From contig JAAFHU010000004.1 in assembly GCA_013297645.1 (NCBI GenBank), positions 1-38,077 on the forward strand: DNA of 38,077 nt, given 5' to 3'. The notes under the pieces were generated by a model. The model was not told where the DNA came from. It ran no database searches and saw only the letters and a list, made by a program, of their open reading frames with translations. This DNA comes from Actinomycetota bacterium (GTDB taxonomy: Bacteria; Actinomycetota; Actinomycetes; Actinomycetales; Microbacteriaceae). Of this stretch, positions 7,470 through 15,006 are shown in pieces; position 1 is the first letter of the stretch, and each line of letters begins with the position of its first letter. The position numbers and the translations under genes were made by a program.

Positions 7470-8009
7470 ATGCGCAAACATCTGCCCTTGGTCCTTTGTG
7501 CGACTGGAGCACTTGCGATCCTTGCGGCATACCTGGGCCTGGCCAATCTCATCCGGTTTCGCACCATCCTCGTGCTGGGACTCAGTTCGGCCGACTGGCT
7601 GATCCTGCTGGCATTCGCCAGCCTGATCTCGGTGCTCACCGGACTCGGCGTTTCCGGTGCGCGACTCGCCACCACGAGGCCGGTGCTCTCGTTTCTGTGC
7701 GGCGTCGTCGTCTTCGCGGGTGCACTTCTGGTGTGCGGTGCGGGCTACCTGGCGTGGGTCTTCTCGGGGGTCCACGATCGCAGTGAGGCCGTGCTGGCCG
7801 ACGGGCGCTCCATTGTCGTCACCCAGGAATGCTGGCACCACTGCAGAATCAGCATCAGTCAGCGCAGCGGCATGTACGTGGACCCAATGGGCGCGTCGAC
7901 GGTCGCTGACTGGCACGTCGACGTCGCCGAAACGGTGACCGTCGAGGGCGACGTACTCACCCTCTGGGTGGGCTCAGGCGATTCACTGACCGTGAGGCTG
8001 CGCCGATGA
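7470..8009 (+). CDS. Hypothetical membrane protein, paralogue A of a tandem pair
   Basis: This is a 179-residue protein with three predicted membrane helices in the first 100 residues (LVLCATGALAILAAYLGLA; SADWLILLAFASLISVLTGLG; VLSFLCGVVVFAGALLVCGAGYLAWV). An approximately 75-residue C-terminal domain follows. The C-terminal domain starts with EAVLADGRSIVV, contains CWHHC, and ends GDSLTVRLRR. The same order (three helices, then 'DGRSIVV', then 'sLTVxLR') occurs in the next gene, so the two arose by tandem duplication. The stop overlaps the next start (ATGA), implying translational coupling. No known family is recognised. Confidence 0.75.
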   Translation: MRKHLPLVLCATGALAILAAYLGLANLIRFRTILVLGLSSADWLILLAFASLISVLTGLGVSGARLATTRPVLSFLCGVVVFAGALLVCGAGYLAWVFSGVHDRSEAVLADGRSIVVTQECWHHCRISISQRSGMYVDPMGASTVADWHVDVAETVTVEGDVLTLWVGSGDSLTVRLRR

Positions 8010-8560
8010 GGCGCTGGAGGCTTCCTATCGGGCTGGTGGCAGCCGGGGCCGTGGTGAGCGTCATGGTCAGCCGACTGCCGCAGTGGTGGGTGCAGGTTCG
8101 CCAGTTCTATGTGCTCGGGTTCACTCCCCGCGATGTCTACTACCTGCTCTTCTTCGTGGGGCCGCTAGCGATTCTCGTTGGGCTTTTCATAGCGACACGG
8201 AGGTTGGCAAGCGACCAGCGCACGCGATCCGGTGCCGTGCCGCTGGGCATCCTCACGTTTGCCGGCGGGGCCGTCTTCTGCTTCTACGGAGTGATCTGCC
8301 TGATATTTGCGCAAATCGACGATCTAACCGAGGTCGCGCTCGACGACGGCCGGTCGATCGTGGTCTCGGAGTCGTCATGGCGCGACTGCGAGGTCTACGT
8401 GCATCAGCGTGACGGAATCTACGTCGACATTCCTCTGGGCTCGGGAGACAACGGGCTGCCGTGCGGCGCCTTCTCGAAAGGTGACTACACCGTCGAGCAG
8501 CACGGCGACGAGGTAACGCTGCGAGCGGGCGATGAGTCGCTGACCGTGACGCTGCGCTAA
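8006..8560 (+). CDS. Hypothetical membrane protein, paralogue B of a tandem pair
   Basis: This 184-residue protein overlaps the previous gene by four bases. It has three membrane segments (LPIGLVAAGAVVSVMVS; DVYYLLFFVGPLAILVGLFIA; AVPLGILTFAGGAVFCFYGVICLIFAQI) and a C-terminal domain that parallels paralogue A: EVALDDGRSIVVSESSWRDCEVYVHQRDGIYVD, ending ESLTVTLR. In the domain core, A reads 'CWHHCRISISQRSGMYVD' and B reads 'SWRDCEVYVHQRDGIYVD', so one of the two Cys is lost in B. A perfect 10-bp hairpin right after the stop ends the unit. Function is unknown; the pair may form a hetero-oligomer. Confidence 0.75.
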   Translation: MRRWRLPIGLVAAGAVVSVMVSRLPQWWVQVRQFYVLGFTPRDVYYLLFFVGPLAILVGLFIATRRLASDQRTRSGAVPLGILTFAGGAVFCFYGVICLIFAQIDDLTEVALDDGRSIVVSESSWRDCEVYVHQRDGIYVDIPLGSGDNGLPCGAFSKGDYTVEQHGDEVTLRAGDESLTVTLR

Positions 8561-8563
8561 CGC

Positions 8564-8595
8564 GAAACGGCGCCCGCCGAAGCGAGCGCCGTTTC
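8564..8595 (+). terminator. Bidirectional terminator hairpin
   Basis: GAAACGGCGC pairs perfectly with GCGCCGTTTC (10 bp) around a 12-base loop. It lies between the convergent genes ending at 8560 and 8610. The T-rich arms (TTTC on either strand) provide short U runs in both directions. Confidence 0.75.
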
Positions 8596-8609
8596 TTCCG
8601 ATTGACTGA

Positions 8610-9392
8610 CTACGGAGCCGGCGTCTCCTCGACGGCGGGTGCGTCGAAGCCGCACTGCTCGGTCTCCTGCTCGACCTGCAGCGTCAGACGCTCCTTGCCC
8701 GCAGCGTGCGCGTCGGCGACGGTGCCCGAGTAGATGGTGTTGTCCTTCGACTCGAGGTTGACGGCCGACGCCTCGTCGCAGAGGTGGAAGACCTTGCCCG
8801 ACTTGGTCCAGTAGACGAGGTTCTCACCGGTGATCTGGGTGACCTGATCGGCCTCGGTCGTGTACTGCTCGACCGACGGCGAGCTGAGCGAGGTGCTGGT
8901 GTATCCGGCAACGAGCAGGAGCACGATGCCGACGGCGCCGGCGATGCCCTTCTGCTTGCCGTCCATGTCCTTGTTGAGGAAGATCAGCACGATCAGCGGA
9001 ACGAAGGCGATGATCGTGATGATGGCGCCGAGCTGGTTCTGCACGAAGAAGGCGAACTTGTTCTCCTTCGATGCGGGGTCGAGGCGGTTGGCCTGCTTCC
9101 ACAGCTGGCCGCCGAAGAAGGTGAGCAGGCCGATGGCCACGAGGATGCCGAGCAGCAGGATCCACGCCCAGGTCGGGAAGGCGCCGTTCTCCATCGGGCG
9201 GCGCAGCACCCAGAAGATCGCGAAAGCCTCGCCGCCGATGGCGACCAGCCACAGGATAATGGCGAGCACGCGCTTGCCGGTGGCCGAACCCTTGGCCTCG
9301 GCGGTCGGCTTCCAGGTGGAGGACTTCTCCTCGGCCTTGGCGGCCTCGGTGTGCTCCACCCGTACGGTCTTCTTCTTGCCTGTCTCTGCCAC
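8610..9392 (-). CDS. Hypothetical polytopic membrane protein, 260 aa
   Basis: Residues 1-45 form a charged cytoplasmic tail (Lys/Glu-rich, KTVRVEHTEAAKAEEKSS). Four predicted helices follow: RVLAIILWLVAIGGEAFAIFW, WAWILLLGILVAIGLLTFFG, QLGAIITIIAFVPLIVLIFL and GIAGAVGIVLLLVAGYT. A roughly 90-residue external C-terminal domain contains two Cys (HLCDEASAV and EQCGFDAP). The ORF track begins at an upstream ATG (9431), but that ATG lies inside a TATGCT -10 element. The GTG at 9392 has AAGGGGAC about 6 bases upstream and is preferred. No named family is recognised. It is transcribed divergently from add. Confidence 0.78.
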   Translation of the reverse strand: MAETGKKKTVRVEHTEAAKAEEKSSTWKPTAEAKGSATGKRVLAIILWLVAIGGEAFAIFWVLRRPMENGAFPTWAWILLLGILVAIGLLTFFGGQLWKQANRLDPASKENKFAFFVQNQLGAIITIIAFVPLIVLIFLNKDMDGKQKGIAGAVGIVLLLVAGYTSTSLSSPSVEQYTTEADQVTQITGENLVYWTKSGKVFHLCDEASAVNLESKDNTIYSGTVADAHAAGKERLTLQVEQETEQCGFDAPAVEETPAP

Positions 9393-9426
9393 GCTGTCGT
9401 CCCCTTGGTAAGTCGATTTACGCATG

Positions 9427-9432
9427 AGCATA
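9427..9432 (-). promoter_or_regulatory. -10 element of the 260-aa membrane protein gene
   Basis: TATGCT on the minus strand predicts a start near 9420 and a leader of about 28 bases carrying AAGGGGAC before the GTG at 9392. It is the leadered partner in a divergent pair whose other member (add) is leaderless. Confidence 0.4.
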
Positions 9433-9463
9433 GCGAAGGCTGAGCGTTCGCCGGGAGCGTGAT

Positions 9464-9469
9464 TATGGT
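9464..9469 (+). promoter_or_regulatory. -10 element, leaderless promoter of add
   Basis: TATGGT ends 6 bases before the ATG at 9476. Confidence 0.5.
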
Positions 9470-9475
9470 TGCACC

Positions 9476-10522
9476 ATGAAGGATCTCGCCAAGGTATCGC
9501 TGCACGACCACCTTGACGGCTCCCTTCGACTGACGACCGTGCTCGAGCTGTCGGCGGCCCCGCCCGCCGATACCGTCGACGGCTTGCGTGCCTGGATCAA
9601 CGAGCGCAGCCTCAGCGGCGACCTCGTCGAGTACCTGCGCTCGTTCTCGCTCACGGGCGCGGTGCTGCAGACCGCAGAGAACCTCGAGCGTGTCGCCCAC
9701 GAGTACGTGCTCGACCTCGCGGCCGACGGCGTCGTCTACGCCGAGGTGCGCTGGGCTCCTGAGCTCTCGCACTCCCTGCCGGTCGCAGCGGCCGTCGAGG
9801 CAGTGTCATCGGGGCTGCGCCGCGGCGAGCGCGAGACCGGCATCACCGTGCGGCAGATCCTCATCGGCATGCGCCAAGGGCACCGGGTCGCCGAGATCGC
9901 CGACCTCGCCCTCGCGCTGCGCGAGACCGACGTCGTCGCCTTCGACCTCGCCGGGCCCGAGGCAGGCTACCCGCCGAGCCTCTTCGCCCCCACCCTCGAC
10001 AAGCTGCAGGGCGAGTGGATGCCGGTCACCATCCACGCGGGCGAGGCCGACGGCCTGGCGAGCATCGCCTCCGCCCTCGCCGACGGACACGCGCTGCGCC
10101 TCGGGCACGGGGTGCGCATCGTCGACGACGTGCGGGTGGTCGACGGCGAGCCGGTGCTCGGGCGGTTGGCGCAGTGGGTGCGGGATCGCGAGATTGTTCT
10201 CGAGGCGAGTCCGACATCCAATTTCCACACGGCGGCCTTCGTGGGGGAGCGGTTCAGCGATCATCCTTTCGCCCTGCTCGACCGGGCGGGCTTCGCCGTC
10301 ACCGTGAACACGGACAACCGGCTGATGAGCGACACGACGCTGAGCGCGGAGCTCGAGAAACTCAGCGCGGCCTTCGGCTTCACCCTCGCCGACCACGAGC
10401 GCTTTCAACTCACCGCGGCCGCGGGAGCTTTTCTCCCCGAGCCGCAGAAGCGGCAGCTGGCGCAGAAAATCCGTGCGAGCTTCGCCGCCGCGGGTCTAGC
10501 ATCGGGGCATGTTCCTCACTGA
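9476..10522 (+). CDS. add: Adenosine deaminase
   Basis: This 348-residue enzyme hydrolyses adenosine or deoxyadenosine to inosine and ammonia in purine salvage. The zinc and catalytic residues are all visible: HDH at residues 10-12 (His10 and His12), HAGE at 187-190 (zinc His187, catalytic Glu190), LGHG with His211, SPTSN at 246-250, and NTDN with Asp280. Length is typical. The N-terminus begins only nine residues before the HxH motif, as in canonical add. The last 14 bases overlap the next gene in another frame. Deaminases acting on adenine or aminodeoxyfutalosine share this fold, but the full motif set and the long insert around 90-150 best fit adenosine deaminase. Confidence 0.93.
   Translation: MKDLAKVSLHDHLDGSLRLTTVLELSAAPPADTVDGLRAWINERSLSGDLVEYLRSFSLTGAVLQTAENLERVAHEYVLDLAADGVVYAEVRWAPELSHSLPVAAAVEAVSSGLRRGERETGITVRQILIGMRQGHRVAEIADLALALRETDVVAFDLAGPEAGYPPSLFAPTLDKLQGEWMPVTIHAGEADGLASIASALADGHALRLGHGVRIVDDVRVVDGEPVLGRLAQWVRDREIVLEASPTSNFHTAAFVGERFSDHPFALLDRAGFAVTVNTDNRLMSDTTLSAELEKLSAAFGFTLADHERFQLTAAAGAFLPEPQKRQLAQKIRASFAAAGLASGHVPH
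10497..10502 (+). promoter_or_regulatory. -10 element inside add, leaderless promoter of the DUF1761 gene
   Basis: TAGCAT ends 6 bases before the ATG at 10509. It lies within the final codons of add, so the downstream genes could be expressed independently. Confidence 0.45.
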
Positions 10523-10940
10523 GCTCAACTGGATCGCCATCCTCATCGGCTTCGTCGTCTTCTTCGCCGTCGGGGCCGTCTGGTTCGGGCCGAAGACCTT
10601 CTACCCTGCCTGGGTCAAGCTCATCGGCGCGGTCGAGACGCCCGGACAGGGCCTCGGCCACCACGGCATGCCCTTCGTCTTCGGGCTCACCGCGCTGGGC
10701 GCCCTCGTGCAGGTGGTCGCGCTCGCGAGCGTCATCCACTTCGTCGCACTCGCCAACGGCCCGGTCGGCCCGCTCGGCGGGCTTCTGGTCGGCTTCCTCG
10801 TGGGCGTCGGTTTCGCGGCAGCCAGCTCGCTCTCGCACCGCCTTTTCAGCGGCCAGGGCATCCGGGTCTGGCTGATCGAGGTGGGCGGCGACATCGTCTC
10901 GATGACGCTCGCCGGGCTAGTGATCGGGCTCTTCGGATAG
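10509..10940 (+). CDS. DUF1761 family membrane protein
   Basis: This 143-residue integral membrane protein has four predicted helices. The N-terminal NWIAILIGFVVFFAVGAVWFGPKTFYPAWVKL is the hallmark of DUF1761 ('n..ail.a.va.f.lG.lWY..LFgk.W'). Residues GLLVGFLVGVGFAAASSLSHRLFSGQ and the closing IEVGGDIVSMTLAGLVIGLF also fit the family. Function is unknown. It overlaps the end of add by 14 bases and has its own -10 there. The next gene follows after 9 bases, again with its own leaderless promoter. Confidence 0.85.
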   Translation: MFLTELNWIAILIGFVVFFAVGAVWFGPKTFYPAWVKLIGAVETPGQGLGHHGMPFVFGLTALGALVQVVALASVIHFVALANGPVGPLGGLLVGFLVGVGFAAASSLSHRLFSGQGIRVWLIEVGGDIVSMTLAGLVIGLFG

Positions 10941-10943
10941 TCT
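10938..10943 (+). promoter_or_regulatory. -10 element, leaderless promoter of the DoxX-like gene
   Basis: TAGTCT ends 6 bases before the GTG at 10950. Its TAG is the stop codon of the DUF1761 gene. Confidence 0.5.
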
Positions 10944-10949
10944 GCCCCC

Positions 10950-11369
10950 GTGGTAGACCGCACTTCGCTTCCTAGAACCCTCGGCCGCATCGCTTTCGGC
11001 GCCGCTCTGCTCTTCGCCGGCACGACGCACCTCACGGTCGCGCGCGAGGAGTTCCAGGCGCAGGTGCCCGAGTGGGTGCCGCTCCATCCGGACCTCGTCG
11101 TGCTCGGATCGGGCGTCGTCGAGATCGCCCTCGGCGCGGCGCTCATCGCCCTGCCGAAGCAGCGCGTGCCCGTCGGGCTCGCCGCAGCCGCCTTCTTCAT
11201 CGCGATCTTCCCCGGCAACATCAGCCAGTTCGTCACCCACACCGACGCATTCGGCCTCAACTCCGATACCGCCCGCGGAGTGCGGCTGCTCTTCCAGCCT
11301 CTGCTCGTTCTCGGCGTGCTGTGGGGCACGGCAGCGTGGCGCGACCGCCGCACTCTGCTGCCGAAATGA
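10950..11369 (+). CDS. DoxX-like small membrane protein
   Basis: This 139-residue protein has four predicted membrane helices, laid out like the DoxX family: an N-terminal RIAFGAALLFAGTTHLT segment, then LGSGVVEIALGAALIAL, VGLAAAAFFIAIFPGNISQF and a last LLFQPLLVLGVLWGTAA. DoxX-type proteins are linked in some actinobacteria to membrane redox or thiol-stress complexes, but many members have no known role. The GTG start is supported by a -10 exactly 6 bases upstream. Its stop codon overlaps the ATG of the acetyltransferase gene (ATGA), so the two are translationally coupled. Confidence 0.78.
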   Translation: MVDRTSLPRTLGRIAFGAALLFAGTTHLTVAREEFQAQVPEWVPLHPDLVVLGSGVVEIALGAALIALPKQRVPVGLAAAAFFIAIFPGNISQFVTHTDAFGLNSDTARGVRLLFQPLLVLGVLWGTAAWRDRRTLLPK

Positions 11370-11782
11370 TCAGCTACCGTCACGCCACCGAACCGGATGT
11401 CGACGCAGTCCTCGAACTCTGGTCGCGCGCCGCGGAAGACTCAGGCCGCCCGGCTGACGACGGCGACCAGCTGCGCCGCGTCATCAATCGCGACCCGCAC
11501 GCCCTCGAACTCGCGCTGGACGGCGAGACCCTCGTCGGCACACTCCTCTCGGGTTTCGACGGCTGGCGCTGTGCGCTCTACCGCCTGGCCGTCGACCCCG
11601 CGCATCGGGGCGCGGGCATTGCGAGCGCGCTGCTCCAGCACGCTGAGCAGCGCTTCATCGCCCTAGGGGCGACCAGGTCGCTGGCGATGGTGCTCGACGC
11701 CAATGAGCTGGGCGCCGGTTTCTGGCGCAGCCACGGCTACGAGCCGCAGGCCGAGTGGTCGCGCTGGGCGAAGAGCCTCTAG
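11366..11782 (+). CDS. GNAT family N-acetyltransferase
   Basis: This 138-residue soluble acyl-CoA-dependent acetyltransferase carries the GNAT motif A, LAVDPAHRGAGIASALLQHAEQ, with the pyrophosphate-binding R/Q-x-x-G-x-G/A loop reading RGAGIA. The preceding strand and following 'GATRSLAMVLDANELGAGFWRSHGYEP' match motif B, including the typical 'a..fy...GF/Y' ending. The ORF track starts much further upstream, inside the DoxX-like gene. The ATG overlapping that gene's stop (ATGA) is the real start and gives a normal GNAT length. Substrate is unknown. Followed by a terminator hairpin. Confidence 0.9.
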   Translation: MISYRHATEPDVDAVLELWSRAAEDSGRPADDGDQLRRVINRDPHALELALDGETLVGTLLSGFDGWRCALYRLAVDPAHRGAGIASALLQHAEQRFIALGATRSLAMVLDANELGAGFWRSHGYEPQAEWSRWAKSL

Positions 11783-11826
11783 AACGAGAGCGGGCTCCGC
11801 AGTGGTGATGATGCTCATGGCCACTC

Positions 11827-11851
11827 CTGCGGGGACTCGCGATCCCCGCAG
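11827..11851 (+). terminator. Bidirectional terminator hairpin
   Basis: CTGCGGGGA pairs perfectly with TCCCCGCAG (9 bp) around a 7-base loop. It lies between the convergent GNAT and glycosyltransferase genes. No U tract follows, which is common in high-GC actinobacteria. Confidence 0.65.
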
Positions 11852-11863
11852 CCGAGTGTTGCG

Positions 11864-13651
11864 CTACGCCGAGCTGCCATGCTCGACGCGACCGCGCGGT
11901 GTCACCACCCATTCGTCTTGGCGTAGCAGCTGCTTGAGGTGCGCAACTCGCACGATGAGGTTCTTCCACTCCTGGTAGAAGAAGACCGAGAAAGCCAGAT
12001 ATGCCCACCACCACGATCGATGCGCCTTGATCTCGGGTGCGGCAAGCCGGGACGCGAAGTACAACTGCAGGGGCCCGGATGTCGCGGTGAAGATGGTCAC
12101 GAGCACCAGCAGGAGCGATACCGGCGGCAATCCGCCGTCCCGCAGAACCGCGAAGGTCAACGTCGGCCACATCAGCGCGGCAACCCAGGGAAAGGCCTCG
12201 CGCCAGCCCAGCAGCAGGAAGAGCCCGAGCCGCTGACGGCCGGTGAGACCGCGGTCGGCCACTACCGAGTGGCCGTGGCGAAGGCTCACCTGAAACCAGC
12301 CCTGCGCCCAGCGCATGCGCTGACGCCAGAGCGACGAGAGGATCGCGGGAGCCAGCTCGCGGCTCAGCAGGCCGGGGTCGTTGACGATATGTGCGCCAAG
12401 ACGAACGGACCGCACCGACGAGTCGATGTCCTCCGTCAGATAAGTGCCCTGAAAGCGCACCCGGCGCAGCAGGTCGGTCTGCCAGAAACCGTTGGCCCCA
12501 CCGAAAATGCCGAAACCCTGCAGGCGGGCGCGACCCGGGTGGTTGACGGCGTAGATCTGCTCGAATTCGATTGCCACCATCTTGGCGACGCCCGACTCGT
12601 CGCCGTTGCGAATCACGCAGTGGCCCTGCACGATGCCAGCCCCGGTGGACAGCCACTGCCAGGCGCGGTCGAATGCCCCATCCATGGGGTGGTGGTCTGC
12701 ATCGAAGATGCCCACGAACTCGCCTTCGATAGCCGTCAGCGCCGCGTTGACATTGGTGGCCTTGGAGGTGCTGTTCGGCACCCTGATCAGCTGCAGTTCG
12801 GGGTTCTCCTCGGCCAGTCGAGCAAGCTCGTCTTCGACCGGCAGGTCGACGGGGGTGTTGTAGGCGAGGATTATCTGCAAGCCCCCGGAGTATCGCTGGC
12901 CGAGGAAGGATCGCAGCGTCGACATGATCGTCGCCGCCTCATTCGGCAGGTAGGCAGCGATGATGGCGGTCGCCCGGGGCGCGGGCCCCAGTGCCGGCGG
13001 CGGCTCCCGGCGTGCGCGCACAGCGGCGACGCCCTCGGCGATCTGCATGATGGCCATGAGGGCCAGGGCGATGATGACCGCGTAGTAGATGGCGTCCGAG
13101 ATATCAGTGCCGCGCTCAAAGGTCTCGTGCATGACGTACAACGGCACGGCGAAAGTCAGCACGAAGGTCAGAACGATGAGCAGCGGAGTGAGGGCGCGCG
13201 GCTTGCGGATTCTCAGGTTGCCTCGGCTGGCGGGCCGCAGCGAGAGGTCGCGGTGCCGGAGCGACTGCCCTGCCTGCTCGTCGACGTCTCGCAGGCGATC
13301 GCGGTCGCGCAGCGGATCACCGGTGAGCGGAATCCACGACGACCCGACATCGAGGTGCGCTCCTGCGGCCTCGATGAAGGGGGTGTGAACGAGCGCCTGG
13401 GTCATGCTGTGCATGCGCGAGCGCGGGCCCAGCGAGGTGAGCCCGAACAGTCGCACGTCGATGTGCCCGTGGTGGTCGAGCTCGATGCGCTCGTGCTTGC
13501 GCAGCCGCGGGCGCAGGCGGTCCACAGCAGCGGTGCCCAGTTCGTAGTCCGGGCGCTTGTGCCTGGCGTCCATCGTTGAGACGCCAATGGCAAAGGTCCC
13601 TGCGTACTGCCTCGCGAGAAGCGGAAGGTGCTGGCGGTCGTCTTCTGGCAT
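11864..13651 (-). CDS. Membrane-bound processive family 2 glycosyltransferase
   Basis: This 595-residue integral membrane GT2 enzyme is of the cellulose/hyaluronan/poly-N-acetylglucosamine synthase type and should build or extend a polysaccharide at the inner face of the membrane. An unusual soluble region of about 150 residues comes first (Arg/Asp/His-rich). Two helices follow (LLIVLTFVLTFAVPLYVM; AIYYAVIIALALMAIMQI). The catalytic domain has TAIIAAYLPNEA, the DxD motif FDADHH (Asp317, Asp319), TEDIDSS (Asp408, catalytic base position) and QRMRW (444-448). C-terminal helices close it (WVAALMWPTLTFAVL; LLVLVTIFTATSGPL; WWWAYLAFSVFFY). The ATG at 13651 has a weak GGGGG site; the longer ORF starts with TTG and is less likely. 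No partner polysaccharide genes are nearby. Confidence 0.9.
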   Translation of the reverse strand: MPEDDRQHLPLLARQYAGTFAIGVSTMDARHKRPDYELGTAAVDRLRPRLRKHERIELDHHGHIDVRLFGLTSLGPRSRMHSMTQALVHTPFIEAAGAHLDVGSSWIPLTGDPLRDRDRLRDVDEQAGQSLRHRDLSLRPASRGNLRIRKPRALTPLLIVLTFVLTFAVPLYVMHETFERGTDISDAIYYAVIIALALMAIMQIAEGVAAVRARREPPPALGPAPRATAIIAAYLPNEAATIMSTLRSFLGQRYSGGLQIILAYNTPVDLPVEDELARLAEENPELQLIRVPNSTSKATNVNAALTAIEGEFVGIFDADHHPMDGAFDRAWQWLSTGAGIVQGHCVIRNGDESGVAKMVAIEFEQIYAVNHPGRARLQGFGIFGGANGFWQTDLLRRVRFQGTYLTEDIDSSVRSVRLGAHIVNDPGLLSRELAPAILSSLWRQRMRWAQGWFQVSLRHGHSVVADRGLTGRQRLGLFLLLGWREAFPWVAALMWPTLTFAVLRDGGLPPVSLLLVLVTIFTATSGPLQLYFASRLAAPEIKAHRSWWWAYLAFSVFFYQEWKNLIVRVAHLKQLLRQDEWVVTPRGRVEHGSSA

Positions 13652-13785
13652 CGGTGGCCCCCGGGGCAGCCAGAGGACTGTCCTCGCGGCTGCTACTTCA
13701 CCTCTAGGTATAGACCCCGTGGGCGACCCGGGCCCGACCCCAATGGAGGGGGACGTTCGCAATACGAATAGGCTCCTGTATCACG

Positions 13786-14340
13786 ATGACAGAGAACCTC
13801 GCCACACCGCGCCGCGATGGACTCGCCCCGTCGATCCTCGCGCCGACGGCGCGGCTGCGCGTGCCGCTCTGGGTGCTAGCCGTCTCAGTACTCGTCGCCT
13901 TCGGGGTCGGCTGGGGCGTGGCCAGCTACGCGCTGCCCGTACCGGGCTCGCCCGCAGCTCTCCCCTCGCCGACGGAGACGGCGACGCCGGAGGCAGTCGA
14001 CACCGAAGACGACTCGGCGTTCGTGCGGGTGGCGACCCGCGATCTCGACGACTTCGACAAGGACCTCGACGACATTGACATCACCCTCGACGAAGACGGG
14101 TTCTGGCGGCTGCTGTCCAACGTGGTCGAGCTGAACTTCAATGTCAGCCAGTTGCACCAGCACACGGCGCCCGCCTCCATTGACGACGACTGGCGCGCCG
14201 GGCTGACGCAGCTGGAGAAGGACATCGACGCTATCGAGTCGGGGATCACCGCCGGATCGGACAGCACGGTGCGCACGGCGGTTGCCGACGCGCGCGACAC
14301 GGTCGAAGGGCTGCGCGGCGTCGTGTCGCGCGTGGACTGA
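13786..14340 (+). CDS. Hypothetical single-pass membrane protein, 184 aa
   Basis: A short cytoplasmic tail is followed by one membrane helix (VPLWVLAVSVLVAFGVGWGVASYAL, about residues 25-50), a Pro/Thr/Glu-rich linker, and an acidic, mostly helical external domain (DLDDFDKDLDDIDITLDEDGF; LTQLEKDIDAIESGI; TVRTAVADARDTVEGL). The many Asp residues could bind cations, but no known motif is seen. A TAGGCT hexamer at 13769-13774 lies 11 bases before the ATG and implies a leader of only a few bases. It is two bases upstream of the Lon-domain gene, so the two are probably co-transcribed. Function is unknown. Confidence 0.75.
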   Translation: MTENLATPRRDGLAPSILAPTARLRVPLWVLAVSVLVAFGVGWGVASYALPVPGSPAALPSPTETATPEAVDTEDDSAFVRVATRDLDDFDKDLDDIDITLDEDGFWRLLSNVVELNFNVSQLHQHTAPASIDDDWRAGLTQLEKDIDAIESGITAGSDSTVRTAVADARDTVEGLRGVVSRVD

Positions 14341-14342
14341 CA

Positions 14343-14963
14343 ATGGAGCTCGCCATGTTCCCGCTGGGCACCGTGCTCTTCCCCTATATGCCGCTGCCGC
14401 TGCGGGTGTTCGAGGAGCGCTACCTGGTGATGCTCTCGCGAATCCTGCAGCAGGAGCCCTCGGAGTTCGGTGTCGCCCTCATCGAGCGCGGTCAGGAGTC
14501 GGGCGGAGGCGGTACGACCTTCGGGGTCGGAACGGTCGCGCAGATCACCGAGCTCGAGGCGGCGTCGGACTTCATCGCGATGATGACGCAGGGCGACCGG
14601 CGCTTCGAGATCGTCGAGTGGCTCGACGACGAGCCGCATCCGCGGGCGGACGTGCGCTACCTCGACGAACTCGAATGGACGGACGACCTGCAGCCGCTCT
14701 TCGACCGCGCCGAGCAGGTCGTGCGCCGCGCGCTCGCCCGGGCGAGCGAGTTCGGCGCGTCGCCGTGGGCGGCCACCGTGGAGCTCTCAGCCGAGCCGCT
14801 CGCCGCCGCGTGGCAGCTCGCCGCCATCGCGCCCGTCGAGCAGCTCGACCAGGTGACGCTGCTGCGGTCCGCCTCGACCAAGCAGCTGCTCGACCTGACG
14901 ATCGAGCTCACCCTGGCCGCCGAGCAACTCTGGGCCTTCGGCGGCGATCTCGACGAGGAGTGA
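14343..14963 (+). CDS. LON peptidase substrate-binding domain protein (no protease domain)
   Basis: This 206-residue soluble protein consists only of a Lon N-terminal (substrate-binding, PUA-like) domain and a helical C-terminal extension. The opening MELAMFPLGTVLFPYMPLPLRVFEERY is the family signature ('lPlFPL..vLfPg..lpLrIFEpRY'). FGVALIERG and GTVAQITELEA.. DGRRFEI-like segments follow (here MMTQGDRRFEIVEW). The AAA+ and serine protease domains of true Lon are absent, as is normal for these stand-alone proteins, whose role (perhaps adaptor or substrate sensor) is unknown. It starts two bases after the preceding stop, so it is translationally coupled to a membrane protein gene. Confidence 0.9.
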   Translation: MELAMFPLGTVLFPYMPLPLRVFEERYLVMLSRILQQEPSEFGVALIERGQESGGGGTTFGVGTVAQITELEAASDFIAMMTQGDRRFEIVEWLDDEPHPRADVRYLDELEWTDDLQPLFDRAEQVVRRALARASEFGASPWAATVELSAEPLAAAWQLAAIAPVEQLDQVTLLRSASTKQLLDLTIELTLAAEQLWAFGGDLDEE

Positions 14964-14994
14964 GCGGCGGCTTCCCGATGTCGCACGACCGTTC

Positions 14995-15000
14995 TAGGCT
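14995..15000 (+). promoter_or_regulatory. -10 element, leaderless promoter of the 177-aa membrane protein gene
   Basis: TAGGCT ends 6 bases before the ATG at 15007. Confidence 0.5.
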
Positions 15001-15006
15001 CTCGGC

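Noticed and set aside
11939-13579. 546-codon plus-strand ORF opposite the glycosyltransferase
   Set aside because: The minus strand carries DxD, TED and QxxRW motifs in order. The plus-strand frame is low-complexity and has no motif.
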